A stretch of DNA of 64,000 nt from Sandaracinaceae bacterium (GTDB lineage Bacteria; Myxococcota_A; Polyangia; Polyangiales; Sandaracinaceae). The notes under the pieces were generated by a model. The model was not told the DNA's origin and ran no database searches. It saw only the letters and a program-made list of their open reading frames with translations. The stretch spans positions 806,001 through 870,000 of the forward strand of contig JACKEC010000014.1 in the NCBI GenBank assembly GCA_020633195.1, given 5' to 3'. The number at the start of each line of letters is the position of its first letter. Within the stretch, counting starts at the first letter, position 1. Position numbers and translations under genes: made by a program. This document shows, one piece after another, positions 39,197 through 47,707 of the stretch.

Positions 39197-41014
39197 CTAC
39201 TCGTCGTCCGACGGCTCGGCCGCCTCGGGCTCCGCGGGGGTCGACGCCTCGAGTGCCTCGGCGAGCGCGCTGCGCGCCTCCGAGGAGGTGAACGCGGCCT
39301 GGAGGACCTCGCGCACCGCCTCGCGACCCGGCGGGCCGTCGAGGCGCGCGAGCGCGAGCGCGACGCCGCCGAGCGCGGAGGTCAGGTCCTGCTCGCTCCC
39401 GTCCGCGTGGTAGAGCCAGAGGTAGTCGCGCAGCGGGTCGACCGCGCTCCGATCGCCGAGCGCCGCGAGCGCGGCGGCCAGCGCGGGGACGTCCTCGAGC
39501 GCGGTGTCCGGGTCGCGGAGCTGGGACACGAGCAGGGGCACCGCCCGCCGCTCGCTCATCCGCGCCGCGGCCGTGGCCAGCGCCCCGACCGGCGGCGCGG
39601 TCGTGCCCTCGAGGAACGAGGCGTGCCGCTCGAGCGCGCGGAGCACCGAGTCGGCGCCCGAGGTGCGCGTCGAGAGGGCCTCGCACGCGGCCTGCCGCAG
39701 CGGCGCCGGGAGCGTTCGATCATCGCAAAGGACGATGACGTGCCCGGTGACCGCCGGATCCTCCTGAGCAGCCAGGGCGTGGATCGCGAAGGCGCGCCCC
39801 GGGACCAGCCGCGAGTCCGTGTTCTGCGCCGCCGCGAGGAGCTGCTCGGCGAGGAACCCGGGCTCGTCCCCGGGCTGCCCGCTCGGCTCGAACGCGCCGA
39901 GGCGCAGCGTCACCACGGTCGGCTCGGCGCCGGTCGCGGCCGTCCACATCACGCGGCCGTTCGACGCCGCGAGGTAGGTCAGCCCGCCCGCCGCGTCGGC
40001 GATGACGACGCCGCCGGCTCGCGCGGAGGCGCCGACCGAGTCCGCGTCGAGCTGCGCGGCCCAGCGGACGGACAGGTCGGCCGGGTCGAGCCCGAACACC
40101 AGCTCGTAGAACGTCAGGTAGATCGTGTCGTCCGAGAACGCGACCGCGCCCTCGGAGGTGACCGGCGTCCAGACCAGCTCGATCCGGTGCGTCGCGCTGC
40201 GGGCCGAGGCCGGCGGGTCGTAGGCGCTCCGGAAGAGCGGCGGCGCGCCGGGGAGCGGCGCCACCGCGGGCTGGACCCAGCCCACCTGCTCGGGCGAGTC
40301 CGCGCCGATGCCCGCGGCGAGGTGCCCCACCCCGGCCTGGCCGAAGAAGAGCTGACCGGCGTCGACGCGGGCGTTGCTCACGACCCCCGAGAGGGTCCGG
40401 AACCGCGCCATCTCGGCGCCGGTGGAGGCGTCGATGACGGTGACGTTCTGGCTGCCCCACGGGACGAAGACCATGCCGGCCGCGACCGCGGGAGCGCCGA
40501 CGGGGACCTCGACCTCGTAGCGGTTCGCGATCGCCTCGCCCGAGGTGATCACGATCACCGACCGCGCGCCCACGCCGCCCGTGGTGGAGAGGACGAACGC
40601 GCCGACGGCGCCCTCGCCGCCCGCGCCCACGAGCGAGTAGTGGTCGTCGGGGGTGTCGAACGCCCGGCGCCCGTCGGCGACGCGCCGCGCGACGACGCGG
40701 CTGCCCTCGTGGAGCACGACGAGGCGGCCCGCGAGGAGCGGCTCACCGCGAGGCTCGGTGACGGGCTGACGCCACAGCTCGCGCCCCGCGCGCAGATCCC
40801 ACGCGTAGAGCTCGGACTCCGTGAGGCCGACGAGCACGGGGTCGTCGGAGGGCGTCGCGGCGGCGAGGCGGCGGACGACCTCGTCGACGGCGGTAGGGTC
40901 GTTGTCGGGGTAGACGGGGGCGAAGGCGTTGCCGCCGCTCGAGCCGCCGCAGCCGGCGCCGGACAGCGCGAGGGCGAGGAGCGCGACGCACGCGCCGAAG
41001 AGGGAGAGTCTCAT
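39197..41014 (-). CDS. Lipoprotein with PQQ-like beta-propeller and HEAT-like C-terminus
   Basis: 605 residues; ATG overlaps the preceding stop (ATGA). The lipobox is LSGAGC. Residues about 35-390 show propeller blades (VLVGLTESELYAWDLRAGRELWR, MVFVPWGSQNVTVIDASTGAEMARF, VFGLDPADLSVRWAAQLD) in the PQQ/BamB-like style. Residues about 410-590 are alpha-helical with HEAT-like units (AVPLLVSQLRDPDTALEDVPALAAALAALGD cut over two repeats). It is likely an outer-membrane or periplasmic scaffold. Function unknown; translationally coupled to the HEAT protein upstream. Confidence 0.8.
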   Translation of the reverse strand: MRLSLFGACVALLALALSGAGCGGSSGGNAFAPVYPDNDPTAVDEVVRRLAAATPSDDPVLVGLTESELYAWDLRAGRELWRQPVTEPRGEPLLAGRLVVLHEGSRVVARRVADGRRAFDTPDDHYSLVGAGGEGAVGAFVLSTTGGVGARSVIVITSGEAIANRYEVEVPVGAPAVAAGMVFVPWGSQNVTVIDASTGAEMARFRTLSGVVSNARVDAGQLFFGQAGVGHLAAGIGADSPEQVGWVQPAVAPLPGAPPLFRSAYDPPASARSATHRIELVWTPVTSEGAVAFSDDTIYLTFYELVFGLDPADLSVRWAAQLDADSVGASARAGGVVIADAAGGLTYLAASNGRVMWTAATGAEPTVVTLRLGAFEPSGQPGDEPGFLAEQLLAAAQNTDSRLVPGRAFAIHALAAQEDPAVTGHVIVLCDDRTLPAPLRQAACEALSTRTSGADSVLRALERHASFLEGTTAPPVGALATAAARMSERRAVPLLVSQLRDPDTALEDVPALAAALAALGDRSAVDPLRDYLWLYHADGSEQDLTSALGGVALALARLDGPPGREAVREVLQAAFTSSEARSALAEALEASTPAEPEAAEPSDDE

Positions 41015-41778
41015 TGCGCGATCCTCGGGATGGCGTCCTGCGCGGCGCGGAGCACGTTGGCGGGGATCGAGGCGTCGGCGTTGGCGACGAGCTCCTCGAG
41101 GAACTGCCGCACCTCGGGGGTCGCGAGCTCCGAGAGCCGGTGGATGATGGCGAGCTTGGCGCTCGCCGCGAGGTTCGCGCGGTGCAGCATCTCGCCGAGC
41201 GCGGTCGTGACCTCGGCGAACGGCACCCGGCCGAGGAGCCCGAGGAAGCGGTCGACGTCGCGGGGATCGGCGACCGCGGCGATCGCGGGCGCGGCCTCGG
41301 GCACGCGGCGCTCCATCGCGTGGAAGAGCGCGTCGACCGCGCCGTGGGCCCCGAGGGTCCCGAGGCCTTCGGCGGCGGCGCCTCGGACCGTGGCGTCGGT
41401 GTCGCCGAGGGCCTCGGTGAGGACGCGGTCGGCGCCTCGCGGCTGGCACGCGACGATGGCCTGCACCGCCTTGAGGCGGATGTCGGGGCGCCGGTGGCCG
41501 AGGAGCTCGACGAGGACGGGGCCCGCCTGGGGGCGCCCGAGGATCATCAACGTGTCCACGGCCACGCCGAGCAGCTCGGGCGGGAGCCCGCGCCGGACGC
41601 GCGCCGCGATCGGGTCGACGGCGCGCGCGTTCCCGAGCAACCCGAGCTGCTCGAGGCCCCCGCGGACGGCGTCTGGGTTCGTGCCCTCGAGCTGCGCGAC
41701 GGCCTCGTCGAAGTCCTGTGCGGACGCGGGGCTCGCGGCGGCGAGCGCGAGCGCCGTGGCGATCAGCAGTCTCTTCAT
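41011..41778 (-). CDS. Secreted HEAT-repeat protein
   Basis: 255 residues with a signal peptide (LLIATALALAAASPASAQ). The rest is about six HEAT-type helical pairs of roughly 30 residues (NARAVDPIAARVRRG, GRPQAGPVLVELLGHRRPDI, GDTDATVRGAAAEGLGTLG). HEAT solenoids bind proteins; partners are unknown. It lies 33 bp after the PFK-2-type gene, with a small hairpin (41793-41809) in the gap, and is coupled to the propeller gene. Confidence 0.82.
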   Translation of the reverse strand: MKRLLIATALALAAASPASAQDFDEAVAQLEGTNPDAVRGGLEQLGLLGNARAVDPIAARVRRGLPPELLGVAVDTLMILGRPQAGPVLVELLGHRRPDIRLKAVQAIVACQPRGADRVLTEALGDTDATVRGAAAEGLGTLGAHGAVDALFHAMERRVPEAAPAIAAVADPRDVDRFLGLLGRVPFAEVTTALGEMLHRANLAASAKLAIIHRLSELATPEVRQFLEELVANADASIPANVLRAAQDAIPRIAQ

Positions 41779-41792
41779 GCGGGGAGGCGTAT

Positions 41793-41809
41793 CCCGAGCG
41801 AGCCTCGGG
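41793..41809 (-). other. Small intercistronic hairpin after the PFK-2-type gene
   Basis: CCCGAG (41793-41798) and CTCGGG (41804-41809) form a 6-bp stem with a 5-base loop just after the stop at 41812. There is no T-run, so read-through into the HEAT gene is expected. Confidence 0.35.
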
Positions 41810-41811
41810 GA

Positions 41812-43047
41812 TCAAGCGAGAGCCGGCGACAGGGCCACCCGCTCCTCGTCGCACTCGTAGGTGATCGGCGTCAGCTTGATGATCGTATGGAGCGGGATCG
41901 GCAGGTAGGGGACCTCGCTCGGCGCCCGATCCATGAGGTAGGCGTAGAGGGATCGGAGCACCGCCTGGTGCGCGATCACGAGCACGGGGCGGCGCTCCCG
42001 CTCGAGCTCGAAGATCACCGGCTCGAGGCGGCGGATCACGTCGAGGTAGGACTCGCCGCGCGGGTAGCGGTACGTGAGCTTGTTCTCCCGCCGCGCGGCG
42101 TGCTCGGCGGGCATGTCCCGGCGGATCTCGCCGTAGGTCATCCCGTCGCAGTCGCCCGAGTCGATCTCGTCGAGCGCGCGCCACTCCTCGAACGGGAGCC
42201 CGAGCGGCGCGGCGGTCTGAGCGGTGCGGGCCAGCGTGCTGATCCAGACGCGCGGCGCGATCCCGCTGTCCCGGACGTGCTCGCCGAGGGAGGCGGCGAA
42301 TTCGCGCCCGGCGGGGCTGAGCGAGGGATCGCCGCCGACACGGTCCTCCACGTTGAAGCTGCTCTGCCCGTGCCGCGTCAGCCAGATCGAGCGCGGGACG
42401 ACGTGCAGGTTCATCAGGAAATAGACGAGGCGCGACGGCAGGTACCCCTGGATGCGATGCGCGACGACCTTGCGACCGACGTCGATCACCCGGACGAACG
42501 CGCCCTCGTCCTCCTCGACGGGCTCGTAGGCGCGCTCGTAGTGGGCGATCCGCGCGCGGAAGTCGGACACCGCGTCGGAGGCGGCGACGCCCGCGTAGTC
42601 GGGCATGTGCAGCTTGGTCTGGCGGATGTTCGACTCGATGACGCTCTCGTCCTCACAGACCGACTCGACGAAGACGACGTCGAGGCCGTGCGCCCGCATC
42701 CGGCTCGCGAGGCTGCGGCGTCGCTCCCGCGTCGTGTTGGTCGCGTCGTAGATCCCCACCTCGCCGCCCGATCCGAACCACGCGAGCATGTCGTCGAGGG
42801 CCCGCATCGCGACCCGCGCGCGCGCCTCGTTGCCCTCCACGTTGTCCGGATCGAAGAAGCGCGCCGGCTGTCGGCTGCCGAGGTGCTGCCGGCGGTAGTT
42901 GCCGACGTTGAAGACCCGCGTACCCACGCCGAGCCACCGCAGGTAGCGGGCGACGCGCCGCGCCATGTGGGTCTTGCCGCGCGCGGGGAGGCCCACCATC
43001 ACCAGCGCGATCCGTCCCGCGGTCGCTCGACCGTCCAATGCGCTCAC
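41812..43047 (-). CDS. 6-phosphofructo-2-kinase/fructose-2,6-bisphosphatase-like bifunctional enzyme
   Basis: 411 residues from GTG 43047 (ATG 43095 would overlap the divergent start). The N-terminal kinase has GLPARGKT (19-26), RVFNVGNYRR, IYDATNTTRERR (99-110) and IDVGRK. The C-terminal histidine phosphatase has TRHGQSSFN (RHG 225-227), an Arg in STLARTAQTA, the acid-base Glu in LDEIDSGDCDGMTYGEI and a second His in AHQAVLRSLYAYL. Every catalytic residue of the animal/plant PFKFB enzyme that I can place is kept. In eukaryotes it makes and degrades fructose 2,6-bisphosphate; its product here is unproven. Confidence 0.9.
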   Translation of the reverse strand: MSALDGRATAGRIALVMVGLPARGKTHMARRVARYLRWLGVGTRVFNVGNYRRQHLGSRQPARFFDPDNVEGNEARARVAMRALDDMLAWFGSGGEVGIYDATNTTRERRRSLASRMRAHGLDVVFVESVCEDESVIESNIRQTKLHMPDYAGVAASDAVSDFRARIAHYERAYEPVEEDEGAFVRVIDVGRKVVAHRIQGYLPSRLVYFLMNLHVVPRSIWLTRHGQSSFNVEDRVGGDPSLSPAGREFAASLGEHVRDSGIAPRVWISTLARTAQTAAPLGLPFEEWRALDEIDSGDCDGMTYGEIRRDMPAEHAARRENKLTYRYPRGESYLDVIRRLEPVIFELERERRPVLVIAHQAVLRSLYAYLMDRAPSEVPYLPIPLHTIIKLTPITYECDEERVALSPALA

Positions 43048-43093
43048 GGCCGCTAGTTTGCCCTCTGCGCGCCCGGATGGCAGTGGTGGATCC

Positions 43094-44998
43094 ATGAGGG
43101 CTCACACGCGCGTGGGGATCTTCGCGTCCGTGGCGATCACGGTGCTCTTCACGGGGTGCCCGCGCGGCAGCGGACAGCAGGACTTCGAGCAATTCCCGTC
43201 CCTGACGACGTCGGACCCGCAGGCGGAGGCCGATCTGCGGCTGGCGCGCGAGGCGGCCCAGGCGGGGCGGACCGAGGAGGCCGAGCGGCGCTTCCACACG
43301 TTCCTCGAGGACTTCCCGGCCGATCCCCTCGTCCCGGTGGCGAAGCTCGGGCTCGGGCGCGTCCTGCTCGCCGACGGCCGGCTCGAGGCGGCCCTCGCGC
43401 AGTTCGATCAGGTCGCCACCGCGGAGGACCCCGCCGTCTCGGAGGCCGGTCGCTTCTACCAGGGAGTCACCTATCACCTGATCGGCCGTCACGCCGAGGC
43501 GATCGAGCGGCTCGTCCCGCTCGTCGGGCAGACGACCGATCCGGCGCGCAGCTCGCTGTTGCTGCGCACCCTCGCGGCGGCCGCGCAGCGCACCGGCGAG
43601 ACCGCCCTCGCGCTCGACTCGCTCGACCGCCTCGTCGAGGCGCCAGAGCTGCCGGACGCGGACCGCGAGGAGGCGCGGCGGCAGATCCGCGCGATCGTCG
43701 CGGACGCGGACGCGGTGGCCATCGAGCGGGCGTACGCCGAGCTCCCCCGCGATCGTTTCGCTTGGCAGGAGGCCGCCGGGCGCGCGATCCGCCTCGCGTT
43801 CGACGCGGGCAACATGACCCGCGTCGCGGAGATCGTCGCGGAGCTGCGCGAGCGCGCGGTGCCGATGAGCGACGAGCTCGCCGAGCTCGCCGTCCGCGCG
43901 GAGCGGACCGAGCGGGCGGACCCGCGGATCATCGGGGCCATCGCGCCGCTCACGGGGCGCGCCCGACAGATCGGCCAGGCGGTGTCGCGCGGCCTGATGC
44001 TCGCGAGCGGGGCTCCGCTCGACGGTCCGCCGCCCCCCGACGCGCCGCAGCTCGTGATGCGCGACGACGGCGGGGACCCGGCGCGGGCCGCGGCAGCCGT
44101 AGAGGAGCTCGTCTCCGAGCACCGCGCGATCGCGATCATCGGCCCGCTCGAGGGTCGCGCCGCGCAGCTCGCGGCCCGCCGCGCGCAGGACCTCGGGGTC
44201 CCTCTGCTCACCCTCGTCCCGGACCCGAACGTCACCCAGGCCGGCGTGATGGCGTTCCGCCTGATGCCGGGGCCGCGGGACGAGGCCGCCGTCCTGCTCC
44301 AGGCCGCGAGGGCGCGAGGCGCGACCCGGTTCGCGATCCTGCGCCCCGACCACGCCTACGGTCGGCGGCTCGGCGAGGCCTTCGCGACGCTCGCGCGCGA
44401 GGCTGGTGGCCAGGTCGTCGCCGAGGAGACCTACGCGCCGGGCGCGACCTCCTTCGGCGAGGCCATCTCGCGGATCGCCGCGCAGCAGCCGCAAGCGCTG
44501 TTCGTCCCGGACACGGGCCGTCAGCTCAACTTGATCGGCCCGGCCCTCGCCGCCGCCGGTCTGTGGAGCACGCCGGCGGGCGGCGCCCCGCCGCGCGGCG
44601 GCCGCGCGATCACGCTGCTCGCGCCGAGCGTCGGCGTCGACTCGCGCATCCTCGTGGCGTCGCGCTACTTCCAGGGCGCGCTCTTCGCGAGCGTGTTCCA
44701 CGCCGAGTCGTCCACCGACGAGGCGCGCGCCTTCGCCGACGCCTACACCGCCCGCTTCGGCGCCGCCCCCGACGCCTACGCGGCGCTCGCGTACGACGCG
44801 TTCCGGTTGGTGCGAGGGGCCGTGAGCGCGGGCCACACGACGCGCCGCGACGTCGCGGGTTGGCTCGCCGGCACGAGCCAGCCGACCGTCGGCGCGAGCG
44901 GCGGCTTCAACGCGAGCCGCACGCCCAGGCAGGCCGCGCGGCTGCTCGAGGTCCGGGGCAGCGCGTTCGTGCCCGCCACCTCGATCCCCGAGAGCTGA
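43094..44998 (+). CDS. LpoA-like lipoprotein: TPR plus type 1 periplasmic-binding domain
   Basis: 634 residues from ATG 43094; lipobox LFTGC. Residues about 35-245 are TPR-like (AQAGRTEEAERRFHTFLEDFP, GRLEAALAQFDQVA). About 275-620 is a type 1 periplasmic-binding fold (RIIGAIAPLTGRARQIGQAVSRG, AIAIIGPLEGRAAQLAARRAQDLGVP cut here, FRLMPGPRDEA, FAILRPDHAYGRRLG). This is the layout of LpoA, which activates penicillin-binding proteins from the outer membrane. Assignment to PBP activation is by architecture; a solute sensor is possible. Confidence 0.82.
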   Translation: MRAHTRVGIFASVAITVLFTGCPRGSGQQDFEQFPSLTTSDPQAEADLRLAREAAQAGRTEEAERRFHTFLEDFPADPLVPVAKLGLGRVLLADGRLEAALAQFDQVATAEDPAVSEAGRFYQGVTYHLIGRHAEAIERLVPLVGQTTDPARSSLLLRTLAAAAQRTGETALALDSLDRLVEAPELPDADREEARRQIRAIVADADAVAIERAYAELPRDRFAWQEAAGRAIRLAFDAGNMTRVAEIVAELRERAVPMSDELAELAVRAERTERADPRIIGAIAPLTGRARQIGQAVSRGLMLASGAPLDGPPPPDAPQLVMRDDGGDPARAAAAVEELVSEHRAIAIIGPLEGRAAQLAARRAQDLGVPLLTLVPDPNVTQAGVMAFRLMPGPRDEAAVLLQAARARGATRFAILRPDHAYGRRLGEAFATLAREAGGQVVAEETYAPGATSFGEAISRIAAQQPQALFVPDTGRQLNLIGPALAAAGLWSTPAGGAPPRGGRAITLLAPSVGVDSRILVASRYFQGALFASVFHAESSTDEARAFADAYTARFGAAPDAYAALAYDAFRLVRGAVSAGHTTRRDVAGWLAGTSQPTVGASGGFNASRTPRQAARLLEVRGSAFVPATSIPES

Positions 44999-45001
44999 TC
45001 T

Positions 45002-46270
45002 CTACAGCGCGTACAGGACCGCGCCGGCGACGCAGCCCAGGGTGACGAAGGCCACGCCCGCGATGGCGAGGTAGAGCATCGTGCGGTTCGCGGGGGGCGT
45101 CGCGGCGGCCATGACGGGGGGCGCGGTGGGAGCCCCCACGGAGGCGCCCGGCGCGGGGAGGAGCGCCTCCTCGATCGCCGAGTCGCCCGTCTGCAGACCC
45201 AACCCCGGCGAGCTCGCGCGAGGCTCGGCGGGCGCGGCCGCGACGGCTCCTCCGCCCGCCTGGGCGATGGCCGCGGAGAGCTCGTCCTGCGGGCGCGCCG
45301 CCCAGTGCTCCGCGCCGCCCTGGACCCCGAAGGCCTCGAGCGCGGCGTCCATCACCGCCACCGACGTGTCGAAGCGCTCTTCCTTCTTCTTCGCGATCGC
45401 CTTCTCGATGACCGCGTGGATGCCCGGCGGCAGCCCGTCCTTCACCTGATGGATGGGCGGCGGCATCTGCCGGACGATCTTCATCAGGATCTCGGCGACG
45501 GTCGGCGCCTCGAACGCGATCTTGCCCGTGAGCATCTCGTAGAGAATGGCGCCGACGGCGAAGCCGTCCGTGCGGGTGTCCACGTCGGGCAGCCCCTTGG
45601 CCTGCTCGGGGGACATGTAATAGGGCGAGCCGAGGGTGGTCCCGAAGGCGGTGAGCTTCGGGCCGGTCTCCACCTGCAGCTTCACCGAGCCGAAGTCGAG
45701 GATGCGCACGTCGTCGCCGCCCTCGGCCTTGCAGAGGAAGATGTTGTCCGGCTTGAGGTCGCGGTGGATGACCCCGAACTCGTGCGCGTAGTCGAGCGCG
45801 ACGGCGACCTGCGAGAGCACCCGGAGGGTCCGCGCCGGCGACTGCGCGCCGTGGCGGCGGACGAGCTCACCGAGCTCGAGCCCCTCGAGGTACTCCATCG
45901 TCATGTAGTGCTGGCGATCGGAGGTCTCGCCGAAGTCGATGACCTTCACGATGTGCGGGTGGTCGAACATGTCGGCGGTCTCGTACTCGCGCTTGAAGCG
46001 CTCGACCGCGATCTCGTCCTCCTCCACGTCGGCGTGGAGCACCTTGATGGCGACGCGCTCCCGCGTCTCGGCGTTGCGCGCCTCGTAGACCGCGCCCATC
46101 GCGCCGTCGGCCACGTGCGCGGCGACGATGTAGATGCCGAGCTGCTCCCCGAGGCGCGGATCCGGCTCTTCACCGGGCGCCTGGACCTGGACCGTGACGT
46201 TGCCGTCGTGGCCGCAGAAGGCGACCTCGTCGGGGAACTCGGTCCCACAGGCCGGGCACCGTCGGCTCAC
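45002..46270 (-). CDS. Ser/Thr protein kinase with N-terminal zinc ribbon and C-terminal membrane anchor
   Basis: 422 residues from GTG 46270. A half zinc ribbon opens the protein (CPACG at 5-9, FCGHDG at 18-23). The kinase domain (about 45-310) has VADGAMGAVYEA, VAIKVLHADV, VIHRDLKPDNIFL, LDFGSVK and YYMSPEQAKG. A Pro/Ala-rich linker leads to one C-terminal helix (LAIAGVAFVTLGCVAGAVLYAL), so the protein is tail-anchored with the kinase in the cytoplasm. It is divergent from atoE and convergent (3 bp gap) with the LpoA-like gene. Confidence 0.92.
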   Translation of the reverse strand: MSRRCPACGTEFPDEVAFCGHDGNVTVQVQAPGEEPDPRLGEQLGIYIVAAHVADGAMGAVYEARNAETRERVAIKVLHADVEEDEIAVERFKREYETADMFDHPHIVKVIDFGETSDRQHYMTMEYLEGLELGELVRRHGAQSPARTLRVLSQVAVALDYAHEFGVIHRDLKPDNIFLCKAEGGDDVRILDFGSVKLQVETGPKLTAFGTTLGSPYYMSPEQAKGLPDVDTRTDGFAVGAILYEMLTGKIAFEAPTVAEILMKIVRQMPPPIHQVKDGLPPGIHAVIEKAIAKKKEERFDTSVAVMDAALEAFGVQGGAEHWAARPQDELSAAIAQAGGGAVAAAPAEPRASSPGLGLQTGDSAIEEALLPAPGASVGAPTAPPVMAAATPPANRTMLYLAIAGVAFVTLGCVAGAVLYAL

Positions 46271-46277
46271 GGCGGCG

Positions 46278-46283
46278 ATGCTA
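46278..46283 (-). promoter_or_regulatory. Candidate -10 of a leaderless promoter for the zinc-ribbon kinase
   Basis: The minus strand reads TAGCAT, seven bases before the GTG at 46270, with no Shine-Dalgarno sequence between. This is the same geometry as at 10834, 34090 and 49510. Confidence 0.38.
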
Positions 46284-46326
46284 GCACGCCTTCCCTCGCG
46301 CGGCGTGGACGAGATATGCATCGTGC

Positions 46327-47706
46327 ATGCTGCGAACGATCGGCCGGCGCCTGACGTCGTTCTTCCGAGCGACGACGCCCGACCCCTTCGTCCTCGCGGT
46401 GGCGCTCACGACCCTCGTCCTCGCCCTCGCCTGGGTCGTCGAGGGGACCTCGCCGGTGGCCGCGGTGCGCGCGTGGCAGGGCGACTCGGGGTTCTGGAGC
46501 CTGCTCGCGTTCTCGATGCAGATGGTCCTGATCCTCGTGACCGGCCACGCGCTCGCCGCGACCCGGCCCGTGCGAGCGATGATCCGCGGCTTCACCTCGC
46601 TGCCCCGCGACGGCGCCCAGGCCGCCGCCCTGGTGGCGTTCGTCGCGATGGCCACGGCGCTCGTGAACTGGGGGCTCGGGCTCATCGTGGGCGCGCTCCT
46701 CGCGCGGGACATGGGGCGCGCGTGCGCTCGGCGGGGCGTGAAGGCCCACTACCCGCTCCTCGTCGCGGCGGGCTACGCGGGCCTGATGTGCTGGCACGGT
46801 GGGCTCTCGGGCACCGCGCCGCTCAAGATGACGACCGCCGCGGACCTCGTCAGCTTCCTGGGCGCCGACCTCGCCGAGCGCGTGGAGCCGGTCGGCTTCA
46901 CCCGGACCGTGTTCGGCCTGGGCAACCTCGTGACGAGCGGCGGGCTGCTGCTCCTCGTGCCCCTCGCCTGCTACCTCCTCGCGCCGCGAGACGCGGACCC
47001 CGTCGAGGCCATCGACGCGTTCGACGTGGCGCCCGACGACGACACCGCCGCGCCGCCGCCCACGACGTGGCCCGAGCGGCTCGGGCAGAGCCCGTTCGGG
47101 TTGCTCCTCGTCGTGCCCCCGCTCGCCACCGCGGTGGTGCTCTTCTTCGCGGAGACCGGCGTCGACCGCCTCGAGCCCAACGCGATCAACCTGATCTTCC
47201 TGACGCTCGGGCTCGTGCTCCACGGCTCGCTCGTCGCGTACGCGCGCGCGATCGGCGACGCGACGCGGCACGCGTCCGGGATCGTCCTGCAGTTCCCCTT
47301 CTACGCCGGGATCATGGGGGTGATGCGCGCCACGGGGCTCGCCGCGACGCTGGCCGCGGGCCTCGCCGCGGTCGCGCCCGCGAAGCTCTACACCGTGACC
47401 ACGTTCCTGAGCGCGGGCCTCGTGAACCTCTTCGTGCCGAGCGGCGGCGGGCAGTGGGCGGTGCAGGGGCCCATCGCGGTCGAGGCCGCGCGGGACCTCG
47501 GGATCCCCATCGAGCAGGCCGTGATGGCGGTGGCCTACGGCGACCAGTGGACGAACATGCTCCAGCCGTTCTGGGCGCTGCCGCTCCTGGCGATCACCGG
47601 GGTCAAGGCGAAGGACATCCTCGGCTACACCGCGCTGTTCCTCGTGATCGGCGGCCTCTGGATGGGCGGCTCGCTCTACGTGCAAGCCGCGTTGACGACC
47701 CCATGA
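46327..47706 (+). CDS. atoE: Short-chain fatty acid transporter, AtoE family
   Basis: 459 residues, close to the family length, with 10-12 hydrophobic helices. Recognisable segments are TPDPFVLAVALTTLVLALAW, FWSLLAFSMQMVLILVTGHALA, YAGLMCWHGGLSGTAPL and FVPSGGGQWAVQGP, all characteristic of AtoE. The family is thought to import short-chain fatty acids such as acetoacetate or butyrate. No degradation genes are adjacent. ATGCA-TCG-TGCAT (46316-46328) can form a hairpin that includes part of the start codon. Confidence 0.93.
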   Translation: MLRTIGRRLTSFFRATTPDPFVLAVALTTLVLALAWVVEGTSPVAAVRAWQGDSGFWSLLAFSMQMVLILVTGHALAATRPVRAMIRGFTSLPRDGAQAAALVAFVAMATALVNWGLGLIVGALLARDMGRACARRGVKAHYPLLVAAGYAGLMCWHGGLSGTAPLKMTTAADLVSFLGADLAERVEPVGFTRTVFGLGNLVTSGGLLLLVPLACYLLAPRDADPVEAIDAFDVAPDDDTAAPPPTTWPERLGQSPFGLLLVVPPLATAVVLFFAETGVDRLEPNAINLIFLTLGLVLHGSLVAYARAIGDATRHASGIVLQFPFYAGIMGVMRATGLAATLAAGLAAVAPAKLYTVTTFLSAGLVNLFVPSGGGQWAVQGPIAVEAARDLGIPIEQAVMAVAYGDQWTNMLQPFWALPLLAITGVKAKDILGYTALFLVIGGLWMGGSLYVQAALTTP

Positions 47707-47707
47707 A

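Noticed and set aside
41812..43095. ATG 43095 as the start of the PFK-2-type gene
   Set aside because: It would overlap the ATG of the divergent lipoprotein at 43094 and add 16 residues with no family match. GTG 43047 fits the domain start.
46316..46328. ATGCA-TCG-TGCAT hairpin as a thermosensor at the atoE start
   Set aside because: Five base pairs with a three-base loop is too weak to claim regulation. Recorded only in the gene entry.
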